From positions 212,095 to 276,094 of the forward strand of contig QFMX01000005.1 of assembly GCA_003240625.1 (NCBI GenBank): a stretch of 64,000 nucleotides of DNA, read 5' to 3'. This document shows, in pieces, positions 32,125 through 40,410 of this stretch (position 1 is the first letter of the stretch; every line of letters begins with the position of its first letter). The position numbers were made by a program, and so were the translations under genes. The notes beneath the pieces are model-generated. The model saw nothing but the letters and a program-made list of their open reading frames with translations. It searched no databases and had not been told where the DNA came from. This DNA comes from Sphingomonas taxi (lineage in GTDB: Bacteria > Pseudomonadota > Alphaproteobacteria > Sphingomonadales > Sphingomonadaceae).

Positions 32125-33152
32125 GCGGCCCGCCTTATGTCGGTGGCGATGCGCGTCCAGGCGTCGGCGAACTTCGCGACGTCGTCGGGCGTAGTGGTCC
32201 AGCCGAAGCTGACGCGGACGACTTCGGCGGCGGCTTCGGGGGAATAACCCATCGCCGCGAGGACGTGGCTCGGGCGCATGCTGCCTGACGAGCAGGCGCT
32301 GCCCGCCGAGACTGCGAAGCCGGCCATGTCGAGGCGGATCAACTGTGCCGCCGAGCTTACGCCGGGCATGCGGTAGGAAGCGATCGTCGGGATGCGGGCG
32401 GTGTGGTGGGCGACGATCTCGCCACCGCCCGCAAGTATGGCTGCGTCGAGTTTGGCGCGGAGATCGGCCATTTCCGCGAACCAGTCGCGGGGTGCTTCGA
32501 GCGCGGCGGCGAACCCCAGCGCGCCGGGGAGGTTCTCGGTACCGCCGCGATAGCCGCGCTCCTGCCCGCCGGTCGGGTCGAGCAGGCCGAGATCGCGGAC
32601 CAGCAGCGCGCCTATGCCGGGGGGGCCACCAAGCTTGTGCGCGGAGACGATGATGAGGTCGGCGTCGGGGAGCGGGAGCTTGCCGGCGGTCTGCGAGCAG
32701 TCGGCGATCCAGAGGCCGGTGGGGCGATCCTGTAATACGCCGGTTTCGCTGTTGGCGGATTGGAGCGCGATCGCCTGCGTGGTCTGGCTGGGAGCGACGA
32801 TTCCGCGGTCGTCGACGTTCAGCGTTATCGAGTGTTCGGCCGCCCGGAGCACCGCATCATGTTCCACCGCGGCCACGCCGAGGCCGGGCCGTCCTCTCAA
32901 CGCCAGCGCTGCGGACTCGCTCGCGCCGCTCGTCAGGATCACGTGATGCGGCCAGTCGAGCGCTTTAGCGATCCGCTTCCGCGCATCCTCCAGCGCAGCG
33001 CGCGCCGCGCGCCCCTCGGCATGCGGCGAGGACGGGTTCGACCATCGTGCCATGCCCTCAATCACTGCAGCCATAGCCTCGGGCCAGATCGGCGTGGTCG
33101 CGGCGTGATCCAGGTAGATACGGGGCTCGTTACGGGACAGGGTCGGTTCCAA
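32121..33152 (-). CDS. Second cysteine desulfurase (aminotransferase class V)
   Basis: 343 residues, PLP-dependent. YLDHAATTPIWPEA, AVEHDAVL (His), SAHKLGGPPGIGALLV (PLP-lysine) and SAGSACSSGSMRPSHVL (catalytic Cys) are all kept, so both tandem copies look catalytic. It is shorter than the neighbour, with a smaller substrate loop. The two share an ATGA overlap and run on into the ferredoxin gene; the arrangement suggests a heteromeric or division-of-labour sulfur donor system. The divergent hydrolase gene starts 81 bp upstream. Confidence 0.88.
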   Translation of the reverse strand: MEPTLSRNEPRIYLDHAATTPIWPEAMAAVIEGMARWSNPSSPHAEGRAARAALEDARKRIAKALDWPHHVILTSGASESAALALRGRPGLGVAAVEHDAVLRAAEHSITLNVDDRGIVAPSQTTQAIALQSANSETGVLQDRPTGLWIADCSQTAGKLPLPDADLIIVSAHKLGGPPGIGALLVRDLGLLDPTGGQERGYRGGTENLPGALGFAAALEAPRDWFAEMADLRAKLDAAILAGGGEIVAHHTARIPTIASYRMPGVSSAAQLIRLDMAGFAVSAGSACSSGSMRPSHVLAAMGYSPEAAAEVVRVSFGWTTTPDDVAKFADAWTRIATDIRRAA

Positions 33153-33233
33153 TTGCGAAAAGGGGCGTGTCGCCTATATAATGCAGATCACCCCGCACTC
33201 CACCCGAGTGCGTATCCCAGCTCGCGAGTGCCC

Positions 33234-33890
33234 ATGCCAGAAGTCATTTTCCCCGGTCCCGAAGGCCGTCTCGAAGGTCGTTTTGCGCCGGGTCCGCGTC
33301 CGCGCGCGCCGGTCGCGATGATCCTCCACCCGCATCCGTCGGCCGGTGGCACGATGAACAACGCGATCGTGCAGCAGCTCTACAAGACCTTCCAGCGGCG
33401 CGGGTTTGCGACGTTGCGGTTCAATTTCCGCGGCGTGGGCAAGAGCCAGGGCGTGTTCGACAACGGCGTCGGCGAGCTGAGCGATGCGGCGAGCGCGCTC
33501 GACTGGGTGCAGAGCTTCCATCCCGAGGCGCAGACGACGTGGATCGCGGGCGTCAGCTTCGGCGCGTGGATCGGCATGCAGCTGCTGATGCGCCGTCCGG
33601 AAATCCGCGGGTTCATATCGGTGGCACCGCCGGCCAATTTGTACGACTTCACTTTCCTCGCGCCCTGCCCGTCGAGCGGGATCATCATCCAGGGCGAGGC
33701 CGACGAGGTCGCGACGCCGGGCGCTACGCAGAAGCTGGTGGATAAGCTGCGGACGCAGAAGCACATCACGATCCATCACGACACGATCCCGAAGGCGAAC
33801 CACTTCTTCGAGCACGAGATGCCGGAGCTGATGGGAAGCGTGGACAAGTATCTCGACATGCGGCTGGACCCAAACTCGCCGATCCGGTGA
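33234..33890 (+). CDS. Alpha/beta hydrolase (dienelactone-hydrolase-like)
   Basis: 218 residues. MILHPHPSAGGTMNN forms the oxyanion region, FNFRGVGKSQGVFDNG follows, and the nucleophile Ser sits in IAGVSFGAWIGMQLLM. The acid is probably in QGEADEVATP and the His in KANHFFEHEM. Cytoplasmic, no signal peptide. This hydrolase type is often beside cysteine desulfurase genes in sphingomonads, but no functional link is known to me. Start MPEVIFPG at 33234; the long upstream frame is antisense to the desulfurase. Confidence 0.87.
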   Translation: MPEVIFPGPEGRLEGRFAPGPRPRAPVAMILHPHPSAGGTMNNAIVQQLYKTFQRRGFATLRFNFRGVGKSQGVFDNGVGELSDAASALDWVQSFHPEAQTTWIAGVSFGAWIGMQLLMRRPEIRGFISVAPPANLYDFTFLAPCPSSGIIIQGEADEVATPGATQKLVDKLRTQKHITIHHDTIPKANHFFEHEMPELMGSVDKYLDMRLDPNSPIR

Positions 33891-33895
33891 CCTCT

Positions 33896-34031
33896 CTTCT
33901 CCCCTCGGGGAGAAGGTGGCGCGGCAGCGTCGGATGAGGGGGAGTTGGGATGGGCTGGCGCGCGCCAACTCCCCTCTCCCTTCCCACCGCAAGCGTGGCG
34001 GGCCCCTTCCCTCTCCCCGCAGGGGCGAGGG
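33896..34031. repeat. Family C inverted repeat, copy 2
   Basis: Arms CTTCTCCCCTCGGGGAGAAG and the mirrored CCTTCCCTCTCCCCGCAGGG, with inner AACTCCCCTCTCCCTTCCCA. It lies between the convergent hydrolase and the small membrane protein gene, as does copy 1 between cysH and dnaB. Confidence 0.88.
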
Positions 34032-34033
34032 AG

Positions 34034-34213
34034 TTAGAGTGTCCAGATCGCTACGTTGGCCAGCAACACCGCAGCCATGATCAGCATTAGCACGCCCTTT
34101 TTCGTATCCTGCTTCTTCACGATCAGCACGATCCCACCGATCAGGCAGGCGAACATTGCCAGCATGGCGATGGCGGGAGCTGCGGCGGCGATGCTGGTGA
34201 GGGCGGCGTTCAT
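34034..34213 (-). CDS. Small two-span membrane protein
   Basis: 59 residues with two transmembrane helices, ~13-32 (PAIAMLAMFACLIGGIVLIV) and ~41-57 (VLMLIMAAVLLANVAIW), joined by a short basic loop KKQDTKKG. The ATG at 34213 leaves a normal membrane protein; a much longer frame upstream is Arg-rich and has no membrane segments. Function unknown. Confidence 0.65.
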   Translation of the reverse strand: MNAALTSIAAAAPAIAMLAMFACLIGGIVLIVKKQDTKKGVLMLIMAAVLLANVAIWTL

Positions 34214-34312
34214 GCCGTCCGATACGCCACCCTGGCCTGGGATTGAAGCGCGTTGACTTCGCGTGCCGCGGGGCAATAGCTTGGCAACCTCGATCGGAGG
34301 CTCGGAGGTATT

Positions 34313-34894
34313 ATGCTGGCCTTTCTCGCGATGATTGCCGCGCAGGCCCCTCCCCCGAGCGATTGCCAATACGACAAGCCCGCAATGATGGCACTCGACG
34401 AACGCGCGTTCGATCAGACCATGACGGGCGGCTGGCGCACGCTCGCCAATGCCGGATGCGATGCGCAGGCCGCCGACCTGATCGCCGAATGGCGCGCGGG
34501 TCATCCCGCCAACCCGCGCACTGCCGGGCTGTTGCAATGGCATGAAGGCCAGTTGCGCGCGAACGCCGGACAGACGGCACGCGCGATCGCGCTGTTCGAA
34601 GCCGCGCGAAAGCCGGCGGAAGAGGATGGGAGATTCGGCTGGAACCTCTATGTCGACGGCAGCATCGCGTTCCTGCGCCGCGACCTCGCCGGACTGGACA
34701 CCGCCCGCGCCAAGCTCGCCGCGCTCCCCCGTCCGGCCGGTTATGCTCCGGTCGGTCCAGACGGGAAGCCACGCGCCTATGCTTGGCCTATGAACCTCAA
34801 CATCCTCGACGGCTTCGTCGCGTGCTGGAACCGGAGCTACCAGCAGGCCTATGCGTGCGCGAAGCCGGCGGTGAAGACCCTGCCGCCAGAGTAA
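34313..34894 (+). CDS. Secreted hypothetical protein, helical repeat type
   Basis: 193 residues. A short hydrophobic N-terminus (MLAFLAMIAAQAPPPSDC) acts as a signal peptide. The mature chain is mostly amphipathic helices with Ala/Trp patterns (GWRTLANAGCDAQAADLIAEW; GQTARAIALFEAARKPAEEDG), as in TPR-like proteins, and five Cys. No catalytic motif is seen and I do not recognise the family. It ends next to the convergent dehydratase gene with no gap. Confidence 0.7.
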   Translation: MLAFLAMIAAQAPPPSDCQYDKPAMMALDERAFDQTMTGGWRTLANAGCDAQAADLIAEWRAGHPANPRTAGLLQWHEGQLRANAGQTARAIALFEAARKPAEEDGRFGWNLYVDGSIAFLRRDLAGLDTARAKLAALPRPAGYAPVGPDGKPRAYAWPMNLNILDGFVACWNRSYQQAYACAKPAVKTLPPE

Positions 34895-35857
34895 TCAGCC
34901 CGCCATCGCCTTTGCATAGGCGGCAAGGTCGACGTTCCCGCCGGACAGGATGACCAGCAGCCCGGGTTCGAGCGCCACCTTGCCAGCCAGCACTGCCGCC
35001 AGCCCGACCGCGCCGCCCGGTTCGATCACCAGTCGAAGCTTCTCAGCCGCCCAGCGTTGCGCCGCGGCGATCTGCGGTTCGCTGACCGCGGCCCCGATCG
35101 CGTCGCGGCGGGAGAGGACGTCGAACGTCAGCGAGGACACGCGTAACGTCTGGAGCGAATCGCAGGCGGTCGGCGGCGGGTTGGGACCGACGGGTTCGAT
35201 CCACGATGCTTCAAGCGAGCGGCGCATGTCGTCCCAGCCTTCGGGTTCGACGACGGTGATCGCGCTGTCCTTCAACGCCAGCGCGATGCCGGCCGAGAGA
35301 CCGCCGCCGCCGCACGGCACGATCACGCGAGTCGGCGCTCCTAATCCCAGCACCGCCATCTGTGCGGCCGCTTCGATTCCCGCGCTCCCCTGCCCCTCGA
35401 TGATCCACGGATCGTCGAAGCTCGGCACCAGCGTCGCACCGCGTGCCTCGGCAAGACGCCCGGCGATCGCCTCGCGACTTTCGGTCGCACGGTCGTAGGT
35501 CACCACCTCCGCCCCAAGCGCAAGGGTCGATTCGCGTTTCAGTCGCGGCGCGTCCGACGGCATCACGATCGTCGCCGCCATCCCGAGCCGCTTCGCCGCC
35601 CAGGCCACGCCCTGCGCGTGATTGCCCGACGAAAACGCGACGACGCCTTTTTTCCGTGCGGCGTCGTCCAATGCGGTGAGCCGATGCCACGCCCCGCGAA
35701 TCTTGAACGCGCCGATTGGTTGCAACGATTCAGCCTTGAACGCGACCGGTACACCCTTGATTTCGCTCAAAAACAGCGGGGTCGGCGGAAGGATCCGCGC
35801 GATCTTTTCCGCGGCGTCCCGCACCCCCGCCCGCGTTGGCTGTCGCAAAATCGTCAC
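34895..35857 (-). CDS. PLP-dependent serine/threonine dehydratase
   Basis: 320 residues, fold type II PLP enzyme. The PLP-lysine is in SLQPIGAFKIRGA (~residue 50). SSGNHAQGVAWAAK is the substrate loop, and PCGGGGLSAGIALALK binds the phosphate. No C-terminal ACT domain is present, so it is the catabolic or racemase-like form without isoleucine feedback. It deaminates L-threonine and L-serine to 2-oxo acids. It is convergent with the gene at 34313 and divergent from the decarboxylase leader. Confidence 0.9.
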   Translation of the reverse strand: MTILRQPTRAGVRDAAEKIARILPPTPLFLSEIKGVPVAFKAESLQPIGAFKIRGAWHRLTALDDAARKKGVVAFSSGNHAQGVAWAAKRLGMAATIVMPSDAPRLKRESTLALGAEVVTYDRATESREAIAGRLAEARGATLVPSFDDPWIIEGQGSAGIEAAAQMAVLGLGAPTRVIVPCGGGGLSAGIALALKDSAITVVEPEGWDDMRRSLEASWIEPVGPNPPPTACDSLQTLRVSSLTFDVLSRRDAIGAAVSEPQIAAAQRWAAEKLRLVIEPGGAVGLAAVLAGKVALEPGLLVILSGGNVDLAAYAKAMAG

Positions 35858-35888
35858 ACACTGGCTCCTATGCGGCCAACCCTATTTA

Positions 35889-35953
35889 CATGGGGGGCAA
35901 GCGACCGTAGATCGCCCTTCCGCTGCCCCATGGGACTTCCAACCGCAAGGCAG
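35889..35953 (+). promoter_or_regulatory. Structured mRNA leader of the ornithine decarboxylase gene
   Basis: CATGGGGGGCA (35889-35899) pairs with TGCCCCATG (35924-35932), enclosing a small hairpin GCGA-CCGTAGA-TCGC. A second possible helix CTGCC (35923-35927) with GGCAG (35949-35953) uses the same bases and excludes the first. This two-state arrangement is typical of riboswitches and attenuators. The Rfam speF motif is a known alphaproteobacterial leader of ornithine decarboxylase genes; whether this is a member needs a covariance search. Confidence 0.5.
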
Positions 35954-35994
35954 TGTTTTCGTAATTTGTCTCAGGACATTGGAGGTCCCTTGAA

Positions 35995-37230
35995 TTGGTC
36001 AAGCATCATATCGCGCTGGGGTTAGCGAAAGCCCATTCGACCGCCGACACCTCCCGCATCGGGAGCGGCATCGACATCGCTAAAGGGCGCCCGGTCAACC
36101 CGGTAACGCTCGTTCGTCCGCACGCTGCTGCGCGCGCCGCTCGGTTCTTCGTCGAGAAGTTCCCGGGCCGCTCGATGTATGCGGTGAAGGCGAACCCGTC
36201 TCCCGAACTCCTGCAGATCCTGTGGGACAACGGCATCACGCATTACGACGTGGCGTCGATCGCCGAAGTGCGCCTGGTCGCACGGACGCTCCCCGAGGCT
36301 ACGCTGTGCTTCATGCACCCGGTCAAGGCCGAGGAAGCGATCGCCGAGGCGTATTTCACGCACGGCGTCCGCACCTTCAGTCTCGACAGCCTGGAAGAGC
36401 TCGACAAGGTCGTTCGCGCTACCCGCGAAGCTACTGACCTGACGCTCTGCGTGCGTTTGCGCGTGTCGTCGGAGCATTCGAAGCTGTCACTGGCGTCGAA
36501 GTTCGGCGCGGCGCCGCACGAAGCCAAGGAGCTGCTGTTCGCGGCCCGTCAGGCAGCGGATGCACTCGGCATCTGCTTCCATGTCGGTTCGCAGGCGATG
36601 ACCCCGGAGGCCTATTCGAACGCGATGGAGCGTGTCCGTGCGGCGATCGTCGAGGCGGCGGTCACGGTCGACGTCATCGACGTCGGTGGCGGCTTCCCGT
36701 CGTCCTATCCCGGCATGGAGCCCCCGCCGCTCGAGCATTTCTTCGAGACGATCCACCGTGCGTTCGAATCGCTGCCGGTCAGCTATTCGTCCGAGCTGTG
36801 GTGCGAGCCGGGCCGGGCGCTGTGCGCGGAATATTCGTCGATCATCGTGCGCGTCGAAAAGCGACGCGGGACCGAGCTGTACATCAACGACGGTGCGTAT
36901 GGCGCGCTGTTCGATGCGGCGCATATCGGCTGGCGTTTCCCGACCGAACTGCTCCGCGAGCCGGACAGCCGTGCGAAGGACATGGAGTTCAGCTTCTATG
37001 GTCCGACGTGCGACGACATGGACTATATGGTCGGCCCGTTCATGCTGCCCGCGGACACGCAGGCCGGCGATTATATCGAGATCGGCATGCTCGGCGCCTA
37101 CGGCTCGGCGATGCGGACCGCGTTCAACGGGTTCGGATCGGACGAAACGGTGATCGTCACCGACGAGCCGATGGTCTCGCTGTATGACGAGCGGTTCCAG
37201 GACCTCGCGTCGAACGTCGTCAAGCTGTAA
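35995..37230 (+). CDS. Ornithine/lysine decarboxylase, alanine-racemase fold
   Basis: 411 residues of the eukaryotic-type ODC family. The PLP-lysine is in MYAVKANPSPELL, the central glycine loop is DVIDVGGGFPSSYPG, and the active-site Cys sits in YGPTCDDMDYM. It decarboxylates ornithine (possibly lysine) to putrescine (cadaverine). The start is a TTG at 35995 with GGAGG nine bases upstream (35981-35985), so translation initiation is moderate. It forms an operon with the deoxyhypusine-synthase-like gene, pointing to homospermidine synthesis. Confidence 0.93.
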   Translation: MVKHHIALGLAKAHSTADTSRIGSGIDIAKGRPVNPVTLVRPHAAARAARFFVEKFPGRSMYAVKANPSPELLQILWDNGITHYDVASIAEVRLVARTLPEATLCFMHPVKAEEAIAEAYFTHGVRTFSLDSLEELDKVVRATREATDLTLCVRLRVSSEHSKLSLASKFGAAPHEAKELLFAARQAADALGICFHVGSQAMTPEAYSNAMERVRAAIVEAAVTVDVIDVGGGFPSSYPGMEPPPLEHFFETIHRAFESLPVSYSSELWCEPGRALCAEYSSIIVRVEKRRGTELYINDGAYGALFDAAHIGWRFPTELLREPDSRAKDMEFSFYGPTCDDMDYMVGPFMLPADTQAGDYIEIGMLGAYGSAMRTAFNGFGSDETVIVTDEPMVSLYDERFQDLASNVVKL

Positions 37231-37256
37231 CCAAGCTTTAGTACCGCGCCCTTCTT

Positions 37257-37362
37257 CCTCCCCTCCCGTTCACGGGAGGGGTCGGGGGAGGGCTTGTCCG
37301 CGAGCGTGGCGTTCGCGGATATATCAGTCCCTCCCCTAACCCCTCCCGCAAGCGGAAGGGGG
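37257..37362. repeat. Family A-like inverted repeat (variant)
   Basis: Arms CTCCCCTCCCGTTCACGGGA and mirrored CCCCTCCCGCAAGCGGAAGG flank an inner dyad TCCGCGA...TCGCGGA. It lies between the decarboxylase and the synthase-like gene, ending five bases upstream of the latter's first ATG, so it may form a strong mRNA hairpin inside the polyamine operon. Confidence 0.85.
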
Positions 37363-37366
37363 ATTT

Positions 37367-38440
37367 ATGGAGCATGTTATGACCGAAGACTCCCGCATCG
37401 ACGCGCAGCGCAAGGCGGAACTCCTTTCCACCACCGTCGAGCATATCGACATCACCAGCTTCGACGCGCGGCCGATCGTCGACGCGATGAAGAAGATGTC
37501 GTTCACCAGCCGCGACCTCGGCCGTGCGACCGACATCTACAACCAGATGCTGGCCGACAAGGACTGCACGATCTTCCTCGTGATCGCGGGCTCGACGAGC
37601 GCCGGCGGTTGCATGGACCTGTATGCCGAGCTGTTGCGCAACAACATGATCGACGGCATCGTCGCGACCGGCGCGACCATCGTGGACATGGATTTCTTCG
37701 AGGGCCTCGGCCACAAGCATTATCAGGCGCTCGAAGTGCCGCACGACGACGTGCTGCGCTCGCTGATGATCGACCGGATCTACGACACCTATATCGACGA
37801 GGAAGAGCTCCAGCACGTCGACCACACGATCTTCGAGATCGCCGAAACGCTCGAGCCGCGCCCGTATTCGAGCCGCGAGTTCATCCGCGAGATGGGCAAG
37901 TATCTCGTCGAGCACGGCAAGAAGGAGAACAGCCTCGTCAAGCTCGCCTATGAGCATGACGTGCCGATCTTCTGCCCGGCGTTCGTCGACTCGTCGGCCG
38001 GCTTCGGGCTGGTCAAGCATCAGGTCGATGCGGTGAAGGCGGGCAAGCCGTACATGGTCCTGGATGCGATCGCCGATTTCCGCGAGCTTACCGAGATCAA
38101 GATCAAGGCGGGCACCACCGGGCTTCTCATGATCGGCGGTGGCGTGCCGAAGAACTTCATCCAGGACACCGTCGTTTGTGCGGAAATCCTCGGTCATGAC
38201 GACGTCCAGGTGCACAAGTACGCGGTTCAGATCACGGTTGCCGACGTGCGCGACGGTGCATGCTCGTCCTCGACGCTGCAGGAAGCGGCTTCGTGGGGCA
38301 AGGTGAACACGGGGATTGAGCAGATGGTGTTCGCTGAAGCCGGTTCGGTCATGCCGCTGCTGGCGTCGGATGCGTATCATCGTGGGCTTTGGAAGGACCG
38401 TCCGGTCCGCAAGTGGGGCGCGAGCTTCGACAAGGCCTGA
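37367..38440 (+). CDS. Deoxyhypusine-synthase-like protein, probable homospermidine synthase
   Basis: 357 residues of the deoxyhypusine synthase family: FLVIAGSTSAGGCMDLYAELLRNN (NAD region), IFCPAFVDSSAGFGLVKHQ, GLLMIGGGVPKNFIQ and the C-terminal DGACSSSTLQEAASWGK. Bacteria lack the eIF5A substrate, and bacterial members transfer the aminobutyl group of spermidine or putrescine to another amine. Directly after an ornithine decarboxylase, and in a group where sym-homospermidine is the usual major polyamine, it most likely makes homospermidine; this substrate call is inference. Start at 37367 or the Met at 37379. Confidence 0.87.
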   Translation: MEHVMTEDSRIDAQRKAELLSTTVEHIDITSFDARPIVDAMKKMSFTSRDLGRATDIYNQMLADKDCTIFLVIAGSTSAGGCMDLYAELLRNNMIDGIVATGATIVDMDFFEGLGHKHYQALEVPHDDVLRSLMIDRIYDTYIDEEELQHVDHTIFEIAETLEPRPYSSREFIREMGKYLVEHGKKENSLVKLAYEHDVPIFCPAFVDSSAGFGLVKHQVDAVKAGKPYMVLDAIADFRELTEIKIKAGTTGLLMIGGGVPKNFIQDTVVCAEILGHDDVQVHKYAVQITVADVRDGACSSSTLQEAASWGKVNTGIEQMVFAEAGSVMPLLASDAYHRGLWKDRPVRKWGASFDKA

Positions 38441-38452
38441 GGCGGCTTCGCT

Positions 38453-38576
38453 GATCCTCCCCCGCTAGGGAGAGGTGGCAGGCGCTTGCCTGACGGAGGG
38501 GGAGGAAACGGAGCCGACGTTATCGCCGCCTCCCCCTCCGCCGCTTCGCGCCACCTCCCCCTGGCGGGGGAGGATC
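38453..38576. repeat. Family B inverted repeat, copy 3
   Basis: Outer arms GATCCTCCCCCGCTAGGG and the mirrored CCCTGGCGGGGGAGGATC, inner GACGGAGGGGGAGG. It lies 13 bp after the synthase-like gene, before the terminator at 38612. Confidence 0.9.
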
Positions 38577-38611
38577 AGAGATAACGTTGCCCTAACCTAG
38601 CAATTGAGGCA

Positions 38612-38642
38612 GCCTCCTTCGGATAACCGGGGGAGGCTTTTT
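38612..38642 (+). terminator. Intrinsic terminator upstream of the MAPEG gene
   Basis: GCCTCCTTCGG-ATAA-CCGGGGGAGGC forms an 11-bp stem (two G-U pairs) with a four-base loop, followed by TTTTT. It would end transcription of the polyamine operon. The T-run finishes two bases before the ATG of the MAPEG gene, and GGGAGG of its 3' arm is also the only ribosome-binding site for that gene. Confidence 0.8.
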
Positions 38643-38643
38643 G

Positions 38644-39069
<426 letters not shown>

Positions 39070-39144
39070 GACAGTGACACAATTAATCGCCGATCGTGTC
39101 ATCCGCCCCTCCCCCGATGCCGATCGATCGTCTAGAAATCCGGC

Positions 39145-40149
39145 ATGACCTTCGACCGCCGCTCGCTCCTCACCCTTCCCCTCGCTGCCGGGCTGACGCT
39201 ACCGGCGTTCGCGCGGAATGGGGCGCAACTGACAGCCGGCCAGCCTCGCGCAGCGGAGCTGCCGGTCTGGCCGCCGGCCGAGCGGTTTGCGTTGTGGCCC
39301 GGCATCCCGCAGGGCGCGCCGAACCCGTTGCCGGTCCCGCAGCCGCGCATGCCGCGCTATCCTGACGGCTATCGCGACTTCCAGATGCGCGGCGTGGTGC
39401 GTCCCGAGGTCGGCGTGTTCCGGCCTACTCGGCCCGATGGTCGCGCGGTGCTGATCGTGCCCGGCGGCGGCTATTCGATCACGTCGCTGCGTAACGAGGG
39501 CATCGACGTCGCGCGCGTGCTGAATACGTTCGGGATTACCGCGTTCGTGCTGAGCTACCGCTTGCCGGGCGAAGGCTGGGCCGACCGCGCCGACGTACCG
39601 CTTGCCGACACGCAGCGCGCAATGCGGCTGATCCGCGCCAATGCCCGCAGCTACGGGATCCGGGCAGAGGAGCTCGGCGTGCTCGGCTTCTCCGCCGGCG
39701 GGCACCTTGCCGGCTCGCTGACAATATTGCCCGACTTCAAGGCCTACCGGACCGTCGATGCGGCCGATCGTCACTCGGCGCGCCCTGCCTGGGCCGGGCT
39801 CATGTATGCGGTCTCGAACATGGACCCGGGCCGCAGCCATGGCGGATCGCGCGCGAACCTGCTCGGGCCCGATCCATTGCCAGCCGTGCAGGCGCGCTTT
39901 GCGATCGACCGGCAGTTGAAGGCTGGCGACCCGCCGTTGTTCCTGGTCCATGCCGAGGACGACAATACCGTGCCGGTCGCCAACAGCGTCGACACGCTTG
40001 CGGCCGCACGCCGTGCTGGCATCCCGGCCGAGGCGCATTTCCTCCAGCATGGCGGCCACGGGTTCGGCACGCGCCTGTCGCCGCGGTCGCCGGGATCGCT
40101 ATGGCCGCAATTGTTCGATCGCTGGATGGGCGAACTCGTCTCGGGGTGA
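39145..40149 (+). CDS. Secreted alpha/beta hydrolase (acetylxylan-esterase-like)
   Basis: 334 residues. A signal peptide MTFDRRSLLTLPLAAGLTLPAFA, containing two Arg ahead of a hydrophobic core, could be a weak Tat signal. The catalytic domain has VLIVPGGGYSIT (oxyanion loop), the Ser in LGVLGFSAGGHLAG, the acid in LVHAEDDNTVP and the His in HGGHGFG. This layout fits bacterial acetyl esterases and BD-FAE-like lipases. Periplasmic; substrate unknown. Confidence 0.85.
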   Translation: MTFDRRSLLTLPLAAGLTLPAFARNGAQLTAGQPRAAELPVWPPAERFALWPGIPQGAPNPLPVPQPRMPRYPDGYRDFQMRGVVRPEVGVFRPTRPDGRAVLIVPGGGYSITSLRNEGIDVARVLNTFGITAFVLSYRLPGEGWADRADVPLADTQRAMRLIRANARSYGIRAEELGVLGFSAGGHLAGSLTILPDFKAYRTVDAADRHSARPAWAGLMYAVSNMDPGRSHGGSRANLLGPDPLPAVQARFAIDRQLKAGDPPLFLVHAEDDNTVPVANSVDTLAAARRAGIPAEAHFLQHGGHGFGTRLSPRSPGSLWPQLFDRWMGELVSG

Positions 40150-40218
40150 CGATGTAGGCCAGCATGACGGACCTATATGTTTCGGCTGGCGTTGATCCTG
40201 AAAGATCAGGAGAGCGCG

Positions 40219-40404
40219 ATGACCCGTCCGCATGCCCAACCCCGCGATGTGTTCCATGAAAATGGCGAGGTGATCATCGACGGGCCGGACGGGGAGATCA
40301 TTGCGATGACGCCCGAAGCAGCGCTGCGGACCGCCGGGCGGCTGGATGAAGCGGCGCTCGATGAACTGATCGCGCGGGCGCAGCGGTCAAGTACCTCGAA
40401 CTAG
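40219..40404 (+). CDS. Small hypothetical protein
   Basis: 61 residues, start at ATG 40219 with an AGGAG eight bases before it (an earlier ATG at 40177 lacks one). The acidic core ENGEVIIDGPDGEIIAMTPEAALRTAGRL is well formed and the end DEAALDELIARAQRSS looks helical. No domain recognised. Cytoplasmic. Confidence 0.65.
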   Translation: MTRPHAQPRDVFHENGEVIIDGPDGEIIAMTPEAALRTAGRLDEAALDELIARAQRSSTSN

Positions 40405-40410
40405 ATTTGC

